From contig JAANYP010002631.1 in the NCBI GenBank assembly GCA_020465985.1, positions 310,001-374,000 of the forward strand: a stretch of DNA of 64,000 nt, in the 5' to 3' direction. The notes beneath the pieces were generated by a model. The model was not told the DNA's origin, made no database searches, and was given only the letters and a program-made list of their open reading frames with translations. Source of the DNA: Centrapalus pauciflorus. Lineage: Eukaryota; Streptophyta; Magnoliopsida; Asterales; Asteraceae. The position numbers were made by a program, and so were the translations under genes. Shown one piece after another: positions 57,198-64,000 of this stretch. The number at the start of each line of letters is the position of its first letter. Within the stretch, counting starts at the first letter, position 1.

Positions 57198-57697
57198 TGA
57201 TGCAGGGTAGCAAATAGAAAACCAAAGATAATCCGTTGATTCCACGAATACCCGGAAGATCTTAACCAAACTCACGTTGATTCACAGGAATACCGCGAAT
57301 TTGGCCTTCAAAATTGGTTCACACAAAGAACACAAATTTGGGAGAGAAAACTAAAGTTTCATAAAAATTGGAAGTGACCATCCAAGTTCACACATTACAA
57401 TACTAAAAAGAAGCAGGAAAACATAAACGGGCCAAAATGATAATGGGCCAAACACACGGGCCAAAAAACTAAAGTGCAAACTGAAAGAAAAATAGAAAAA
57501 TGCAAATTAAGTAGTCTTCGGGGCCTTTTTGGGCGAAAAGCACTATGGCGGTTTGCCAGCACGTCGGACCTGTCCATACGGTCGTTTTGATATATTATAA
57601 GCCCAAATCGGATACCCGAGGCCCAAGTTATGGCCATTTTAGTGAGCCAATGTGGTCATGGGCCTCCAAGTATTCTAAGGCCCGGTCTTCTGCATCA
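57198..57697 (-). repeat. 3' LTR of the gypsy element
   Basis: 500 bp, matching 62017-62521 except for about seven substitutions and two small indels (1 and 4 bp). It contains the end of the pol frame (stop at 57628-57630). Confidence 0.95.
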
Positions 57698-59874
57698 TTC
57701 CCCCCTGGGTAGACAAAATTCGTCCTCGAATCTGCAACAGCTTCATCTTCAGAAGAGTCTCCATGAAAAGGCACCAAATGCTTAACATTGAACACGTCTG
57801 AACAGCGAATGTGACTTGGCAGCTTCAAACGATAAGCATTAGGGTTGATCTTCTCCAAAATCTCCACTGGTCCAATCTTCTTTGCTGACAGTTTGTTGTA
57901 TTCACCCACCGGGAAACGGTCCTTAGTCAAAACTGCCCAAACAAAGTCACCGACCTCAAAATCGACATGCCTACGCCTTTGATCCGCATCTTGTTTGTAC
58001 TTGGCGTTAGCCCGAACCAAGTTATCATGCACAGCTTTATGAACCTCATGTAACCCAACAACGAAATCCTGCACTTTCTTTGGAACAGAACCTGAAACAG
58101 GGAGAGTCAGTAAATCCAATGGGCCTCGAGGCTGGGCCGAATACACCACTGCAAATGGGCTAAAACCAGTGCTTCTGTTAATAGCATGATTATGAGCAAA
58201 TTCAGCCTGACAAAGCTTTTGATCCCATGCCTTCACATGATCACCCACCAAACATCTCAAAAGGTTTCCAAGGGACCGATTCACCACTTCAGTTTGCCCA
58301 TCTGTTTGAGGATGATAGGCACTGCTGAAGTTGAGCTGCGTGTTAACTATTTTCCAGAAACTGCGCCAAAAGTGACTCAAAAACCGAGTGTCCCGATCTG
58401 AAACAATAGAGGATGGCAATCCATGCAGACGATATACCTCCCGAAAGAACAACAAAGCCACATTAACTGCATCTGTCGTCTTCTTGCATGGTATAAAGTG
58501 AACCATCTTCGAAAAACGATCGACAACAACAAATATAGAATCATTACCACGCTGAGTACGAGGCAACCCCAGCACAAAGTCCATGCTGATGTCCACACAA
58601 GGCTGTGAAGAGACAGGCAACGGCATATAGAGTCCAGCATTGGTGGCTGTTTTCTTGGAAGTCTGACAGATCCTACACCTTTTAACAAACTGGTCGACCT
58701 CTTTCCGAATAGTAGGCCAGAAATAAGAAGACTGCACCAACTGCAAAGTACGATCCCGGCCCACATGTCCTTCACATTGTAACTCCCTGATAATGTGTAA
58801 ACGAAGACTGGAATCAGAAATACACAATTGGTTCCCCTTGAAAAGAAAACCATCATGCACAACAAAATCTGATATTTTTCCAGAGCTGATATCCTGCAAA
58901 ATAACAGAGAAGTATGGATCAACTTTAAGCTGCTCCATGATGGAGTCAAGCCCTGGTACACCAACCCGCATAGACACTAGCAGATTGCTCCTCCTACTCA
59001 ATGCATCTGCCACCCGATTCGACACCCCAGATTTATGCTTCACCACAAAAGTAAACTTCTCCAAAAATGCCATCCACCTAGCATGCTTGTGTGAAACCTT
59101 ATCTTGGCTACGAATATGCCTCAAAGAGTCATGATCTGTGAACAACACAAACTCCTTGTGAAACAGGTAGTGTCGCCAATGTTTAACAGCTTGAACCACA
59201 ACATAGAATTCTACATCATAAGTACTATAACGCAGCTTTGCTCCTGTCAACTTCTCACTGAAATAAGCTATGGGTCTCCCCCCTTGGCTCAAAACACCCC
59301 CAATGCCCACATGGGAAGCATCTGTGTGTAACTCAAACACCCGTGAGAAGTCAGGTAACACTAGCAATGGGGCTGATGTAAGTCGCTCCTTGATCAACTG
59401 AAAAGCAGAGTCGGCCCCCTCAGTCCAAGTAAAGGACTTCCCTTTCATACAATCAGTCACTGGTGCCATGATGGAACTGAAGTGTGGTATGAACCTCCTG
59501 TAAAAAGATGCAAGACCATGAAAGCCTCTCACCTCAGTTATTGACTTGGGAGTTGGACAATGCCTCACAACATCAACCTTGGACTCATCCACCTGTATAC
59601 CCTCCCCAGAAACAACATACCCCAAAAACAGCACCTTGGGTACCATAAACACACACTTCTTCTCAGCTGCATACAAACTATCCCTACGAAGTAAGGTCAA
59701 AACCTGCCGCACATGACCCACATGCTCATCAAAGCTAGCACTGTAGATAAGGATATCATCAAAATAAACAACCACAAATCTACCAATATCAGGTCTAAAC
59801 AACTGGTTCATCACTCGCATAAATGTACTAGGAGCATTCGACAAACCAAAAGGCATAACCAGCCATTCATACAA
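57628..59874 (-). pseudogene. Gypsy pol, RT second half, RNase H and integrase
   Basis: A 748-codon open frame. RT continues from YEWLVMPFGLSNAPSTFMRV to the catalytic VVYFDDILIYS. RNase H starts FELHTDASHVGIGGVLSQ and runs to RVADALSRR. Integrase has its zinc block (CEGHVGRDRTL ... CRICQTSK) and the three catalytic acidic residues in MDFVLGLP, SDRDTRF and GQTEVVNR. The tail KKIGPVEILEKINPNAYRLK leads past the purine tract and stops in the LTR. This part is intact, but it is separated from the RT start by a TGA. Confidence 0.93.
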
Positions 59875-59901
59875 TCCTTCACGAGTCTTAAATGTTGTTT
59901 T

Positions 59902-60693
59902 TCACTCATCACCAGGCCTAAGCCTTATCTGATAGTACCCACTCTTTAAATCCAGTTTAGTGAACACAGAAGCACCACTAAGTTGATCAAGTAAATCATC
60001 AAGTCTAGGAATAGGAAAACGATACCTCACTGTGATCTTGTTGATGGCACGACTATCAACACACATACGCCATGTCCCATCTTTCTTGGGAGTTAACAAA
60101 GCAGGGACATCACAAGGACTCATACTCTCCCTGACATGTCCTTTGGAAACCAACTTCTCAACCTGTCGGCGCAACTCCTCATGTTCGGTAGGACTCATCC
60201 TGTAGTGAGGTCTATTGGGCAACTGGGCACCTGGTTCCAAATCAATGTGATGTTGGATGTCACGTAGAGGTGGCAAACCATCAGGGAGCTCTGCTGGAAA
60301 CACATCATGAAACTCATCAAGTAAAGGGACCATAGCATCGGGAACTGCAACCTCCCCAACTATCTCTTTCCCTATCAACACAAACACATTATCTGTCTCA
60401 CTCAATTCATCCTCAAATTGAGCAAGGGTCAAAAGGGTTCCCGAGGGCTTCCTGACCAACTCCTTCGGCTTATTAGGAACCAAAGTTATCTTCACCCCAC
60501 CAAACAGGAAACTATAAGTATTGGTCCGCCCCTTATGTTCAATCTCACGGTCATACTCCCATGGCCTACCCAACAATAAGTGGCAAGCATCCATAACAAC
60601 AACATCACACCATACATTGTCCTTATAAGTTTTACCAACAGAAAATGAAACAAGAGCTCGTTTAGACACTGTTACCTCACCACCTTTCTTCAA
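59902..60693 (-). pseudogene. Gypsy protease C-terminus and RT first half
   Basis: Encodes the end of protease (CHLLLGRPWEYDRE), a linker, and the RT fingers/palm: HYRMSPTEHEELRRQVEKLV, LTPKKDGTWRMCVDSRAINK, FTKLDLKSGYYQIRLRPGDE. TGA at 59902-59904 stands where relatives have Trp (EWKTTF), a G-to-A change. It is in frame with the preceding and following pieces. Confidence 0.92.
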
Positions 60694-60696
60694 CCA

Positions 60697-61311
60697 CTAA
60701 AGCTTGTAGGGCTTGGGGTGACTTTCTGTTTTCAAGGACAACTTTTGAACTGCTTCCTCAGACACCAGATTATCACAACTCCCTGAATCAATGACAAAAG
60801 TGCAAACCCTACCCAAGATGGTACACGTGGACTGGAAAATGTTGTGCTTCAGCCAATCCTCATCAGTAGCTTTTGGAGTGAAGCAAGAACGCCTCACCAC
60901 CAGATTCACACCCACATCTCCAGACACATATTCTTCCTTCTGCTCAACTTCCTCATCATACATTGGACCTCCATCATAACCATCATTCTCTTCCTGCTCC
61001 CAGTCCTCCTCAGCGAACATGGTTCTTTTGCCAGCCCTTTTACTCTCGGACTGTCGATGGCCAAGTTCACCACATGTAAAACACTTAAGTCCCCCGCTAC
61101 CAATACCCCGTGAAGTCGAACCAACACTAACACCCCCTGGTCTCGGTTGATTAGGCACCGAGCGTGGTGTTACAACTCCCGATCCAGAATTTCCCCCACC
61201 AAAACCAGTGGAAGTCGAACCAACTCCCCGACGGTTCTGCTTCTCCAAAACCAGCGCCCTTTGGTATGCATCAGAAACGGATATCGGATCAAACAGATTC
61301 ACCGAGTCCAT
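60697..61311 (-). pseudogene. Gypsy gag C-terminus and protease start
   Basis: Starts MDSVNLFDPISVSDAYQRAL. The zinc knuckle reads CFTCGELGHRQSES, so the last Cys of CCHC is Ser. The protease motif VIDSGSCDNLVSE keeps Asp-Ser-Gly. It ends at TAG 60697-60699, where related elements have Gln (KLQWL), fitting C-to-T change. Confidence 0.9.
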
Positions 61312-61322
61312 AATCTGAACCC

Positions 61323-61985
61323 TTAATCCGCAGTGTAGCGGGCCACAAGTTGTTCTTCCGTCTCTTGAATATCATTCCGAGAGATCAACTGGTAGATATC
61401 AGTCGTGTAATCATCCACCGATCGTGCCCCTTGTCGCAAATTCTGGAGCCTTTGGTACATCAACCGTTGAAAATTATGGGGTAGAAAGTTGGACCGTAGT
61501 GACTTTTTCATCTTCCTCCATGTCTCGATCCTCGGTTTCCCAAGCCTGGTTCGAGTTAACTTCAATTGTTGCCACCACGCAGAAGCCCTACCACGAAGTC
61601 TTGTGGCGATCAAAGAAACCCTTTTGTTTTCCGGCACCTCTTTAAATTCAAAAACCTCTTCCACGGTAGCCAACCAGTCAATAAAACCCTCTGGATTCAG
61701 ACTAACCCCATCAAACTCTGGGATATCAATCTTCATTCCAGCCACCCAACGCCTGTTATCATCCCTACGATGATTGTTCCTCGGCCGCCCCTCCGATTCA
61801 TCATCGGAAGACGAACGCTCACCTGCAAACGGATTATCTCCTTCATCATCGTGACCACGATTCATCATTTCCGCCATCCGATTGGTCAGTTGATCGACCA
61901 TCTGATCCAATCGCTGGTCCATCCGTGCCATAAGTCGCTCCTCCATCTCCATTTCGTGCACTGGTCTCTGTCTTCGTGGAGGCAT
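61323..61985 (-). pseudogene. Gypsy gag N-terminal part
   Basis: ATG 61985 follows the primer site by 17 nt. The protein begins MPPRRQRPVHEMEMEERLMA and contains IDIPEFDGVSLNPEGFIDWL, RGRASAWWQQLKL and RQGARSVDDYTTDIYQLISR, a retrotransposon capsid. One missing base near 61327 shifts the frame at VARYTA and leads to an early stop; GLRVQI resumes in the next frame. Confidence 0.92.
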
Positions 61986-62016
61986 TTCGAACAGGATGTT
62001 CGACTTTGATACCAAC

Positions 62017-62521
62017 TGATGCAGCGTAGCAAATAGAAAACCAAAGATAATCCGTTGATTCCACGAATACCCGGAAGATCTTAACCAAACTCACGTTGAT
62101 TCACAGGAATACCGCGAATTTGGCCTTCAAAATTGGTTCACACAAAGAACACAAATTTGGGAAAGAAAACTGAAGTTTCATAAAAATTGGAAGTGACCAT
62201 CCAAGTTCACACATTACAATACTAAAAAGAAGCAGGAAAACATAAACGGGCCAAAATGATAATGGGCCAAACACACGGGCCAAAAAACTAAAGTCCAAAC
62301 TGAAAGAAAAATAGAAAAATGCAAATTAAGTAGTCTTCGGGGCCCTTTTTGGGCGAAAAGCAGGGCCCACGGCGGTTTGCCAGCACGTCGGGCCTGTCCA
62401 TACGGTCGTTTTGATATATTATAAGCCCAAATCAGATACCCGAGGCCCAAGTTATGGCCATTTTAGTGAGCCAATGTGGTCATGGGCCTCCAAGTATTCT
62501 AAGGCCCGGTCTTCTGCATCA
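62017..62521 (-). repeat. 5' LTR of the gypsy element
   Basis: 505 bp, TGATGCAGCGTAGC to CTTCTGCATCA, directly beside the primer site on its low side and the GAAAG duplication on its high side. Confidence 0.95.
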
Positions 62522-62554
62522 GAAAGAGAGAGGCGGTGGCGATGGCGGTGACAG

Positions 62555-62600
<46 letters not shown>

Positions 62601-62622
62601 TGTGGCGGTGGATGTGACAAAG

Positions 62623-62660
<38 letters not shown>
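62555..62660. repeat. Interrupted (GA)n microsatellite, right flank
   Basis: Two GA tracts (about 62560-62599 and 62623-62655) separated by TTGTGGCGGTGG-like sequence, which itself recurs at 62530 and 62660. The whole is a degenerate higher-order repeat. Confidence 0.9.
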
Positions 62661-62806
62661 TGGCGGTGGCTATGACAGTGAGTGAGAGAGATGAAGACCC
62701 GTCATCGCCAGCGTCGATGAGGGGTTGCGGCCGGATCTTGAATTAGATAGAAAGTTAGAGTAGAGAGACAGTACGAAGAAAAGGGTTTTGATTGTCAATA
62801 CCCTAG

Positions 62807-62998
62807 ACATTTTGTGTAGCCTTTGTTTTCATGCATAATGAAAGGACAGTCAGTTATAGGTGGGCACTAAAATGTCTTAAATTGACAATTAATGAATTGA
62901 TTTGCCCGCGTGTGATCGTTACTGATAGAGATCTGGTGTTAATGAAGGCATGTGAAGAAATGCATGTGAAGAAGTTTTTCCAGAAAGTAATCGCTTAA
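62807..62998 (+). pseudogene. MULE/FAR1-type transposase fragment
   Basis: A 63-codon stretch between stops reads AFVFMHNERTVSYRWALKCL, then LTINELICPRVIVTDRDLVL, then MKACEEM. The spacing and the block PRVIVTDRDLVLMKA match the catalytic region of MULE transposases and the related FAR1 proteins, including the Asp of TDRD. No further transposase is visible on either side. It ends at TAA 62996-62998. Confidence 0.75.
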
Positions 62999-63115
62999 TT
63001 TGTAGATTGCATATATTCAATGACGTAACAAAGCATTGTCGGCCGCGTATCAGTTCACAAAAGACTTGAGGCTGCTTTCATGCAAAATGGACAGATCTAG
63101 TTCGGTCTCCAACAT

Positions 63116-63686
63116 TGTGACATCCGACATTAAACTAGGTTAGCAACTATGACCTAATCAGTATTTATCAGCCAATTATAACCTAATCAGTGGTCATTAA
63201 CAATTAATCAAAGTAATTAACAATGATCATAAGGAAATTCAACTCAATTAGAATCAATTTTATCGGTGCGATGAATCGGCAAATCAATTAATCCGATCGA
63301 TTTACGATATGAAAGATTACTTCAACTAAGTACATAATTAAATTATGATTAGTGACACTAATCATACCCTAATACAATTACTTAACATTAATTATGCAAG
63401 ACTAAAACAATTCATTAAAACAATGCATTCATAAGTATTTATGAATTTACAAAAAAAGGAAAATACAAGAATACATTTTGAAATACTTTTATACAAAAAA
63501 ATACACCATAATACCCTCTATGTAGGCCAGCCAAGGAAGGACACAAGAACCTTGAAATACATTTTTTTTCCTCAGCATATCAAAATCAAATCCTCCTCTT
63601 TCATTTCAAATAAGATCTCATACTCAACCTTCACATCCACCATCATCACAAAGATATTTTCCTCCTCTATAAATAGAGAGCATTTC
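63116..63686 (+). repeat. Gypsy-like LTR fragment, cut by another LTR
   Basis: Starts TGTGACATCCGACATTAAAC and is an opposite-orientation relative of the solo LTR at 25529-27929. It reaches a TATA box in CTCTATAAATAGAGAG (63667-63682), then stops where TGATGCAGCG begins at 63687. Confidence 0.75.
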
Positions 63687-64000
63687 TGATGCAGCGTAGC
63701 AAATGGAAATATAGACTATTCTGTTTATTTAAAGAATTCCAGAACAATCTCTACCAAAAGTTTGTTGATTCCGTGGAATGCCAAACGATTAGGCTTCAAA
63801 CAACCGATTTTGAACTCGGAAATTTGGAAAAAGAGAAAATTTCTTAATTCATAAACTGTCTTCATACATAAGTTCAACACACCTTAAAAAGAAACAGGAA
63901 ACTTAAAACGGGTCAAATAACCCATCGGGTCGACCCAGGAAACAAAAATAAAAACCCAAATAACCGATAAAATTCATAAAAAAAGCCCATAACTCTCATT
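63687..64000 (-). repeat. Partial LTR related to the chromovirus-like element, running off the window
   Basis: Begins TGATGCAGCGTAGCAAAT like the LTRs at 57198 and 62017 but diverges afterwards, keeping phrases such as AAAGAAACAGGAAA and AAACGGGTCAAAT in the same order. It is therefore a different subfamily. Strand is assigned by analogy. Confidence 0.7.

Larger units (their letters stand above)
57198..62521 (-). mobile_element. Complete Ty3/gypsy (chromovirus-like) retrotransposon, 5324 bp
   Basis: LTRs of 500 and 505 bp with TGATGCAG...CTGCATCA ends are flanked by exact GAAAG duplications (57193-57197, 62522-62526). On the minus strand the order is 5' LTR (right), primer site TGGTATCAAAGTC (62002-62014), gag, protease, RT, RNase H, integrase, purine tract AGGGGGGAA (57698-57706), 3' LTR. 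Pol continues about 70 nt into the 3' LTR, an arrangement known from CRM-clade chromoviruses; the integrase tail also resembles that clade. No chromodomain was recognised. About seven substitutions separate the LTRs. One frameshift and two stops inactivate it. Confidence 0.93.

Noticed and set aside
57006..57275. Ser/Leu-rich or Arg/Glu-rich proteins at GA/CT tracts (also 62454-62675)
   Set aside because: Translations of GA microsatellites.
59713..62009. Several plus-strand frames across the gypsy element
   Set aside because: Antisense shadows of gag and pol.

Overview
The window is nuclear plant DNA, almost certainly from a eudicot. The repeats (LTRs studded with ACTCGCCGAGT motifs, Sirevirus-type copia elements with a long third ORF) resemble those I associate with Asteraceae, most likely a Lactuca-like genome; that assignment is inference. 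I can support one host gene. Nearly everything else is transposable-element sequence, much of it nested and broken.

The host gene lies on the minus strand from about 53.23 kb (ATG) to 31.94 kb (stop). Thirteen exons, found by reading conserved protein blocks between GT/AG splice sites, join to a 602-residue product. I recognise it as HCF173, the chloroplast short-chain-dehydrogenase/CIA30-like protein needed for psbA (D1) translation. Its CDS is 1.8 kb but the locus covers 21.3 kb because introns 2, 6 and 7 (3.9, 5.1 and 8.0 kb) hold copia fragments, a hAT transposase relic, a long-TIR Mutator-like element, hAT and foldback MITEs, microsatellite-flanked TIR elements and a recent 488-bp tandem duplication. 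An LTR lies about 290 bp upstream of the ATG and a Mutator-type MITE about 240 bp downstream of the stop.

Left part: 1-4.4 kb is a minus-strand Ty3/gypsy-type element lacking visible pol genes, with a tRNA-Asp primer site and a 2.66-kb LTR. 5.3-9.9 kb is a 5'-truncated, frameshifted Sirevirus-like copia relic whose RT region is partly duplicated. 9.9-10.6 kb is a minus-strand copia 3' end. 10.6-21.4 kb is a full-length Sirevirus-like copia element with two ~666-bp LTRs, gag, pol and a long ORF3, inactivated by several stops and frameshifts.

Middle: 22.5-28.7 kb is a microsatellite-flanked pair of related ends enclosing nested LTR sequence, including a 2.4-kb solo LTR with a perfect AATAA target duplication. 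A truncated TRIM lies at 30.1 kb.

Right part: 53.5-56.2 kb is an LTR-like block with a 554-bp Mutator-type MITE inside it (9-bp duplication). 57.2-62.5 kb is a complete minus-strand Ty3/gypsy chromovirus-like element of 5324 bp with 500/505-bp LTRs, a GAAAG duplication and a pol frame that runs into the 3' LTR. A MULE-type transposase fragment and two further nested LTR fragments finish the window.

No tRNA, rRNA or CRISPR array was recognised. Many long open frames are only translations of TA, GA or GT repeats.
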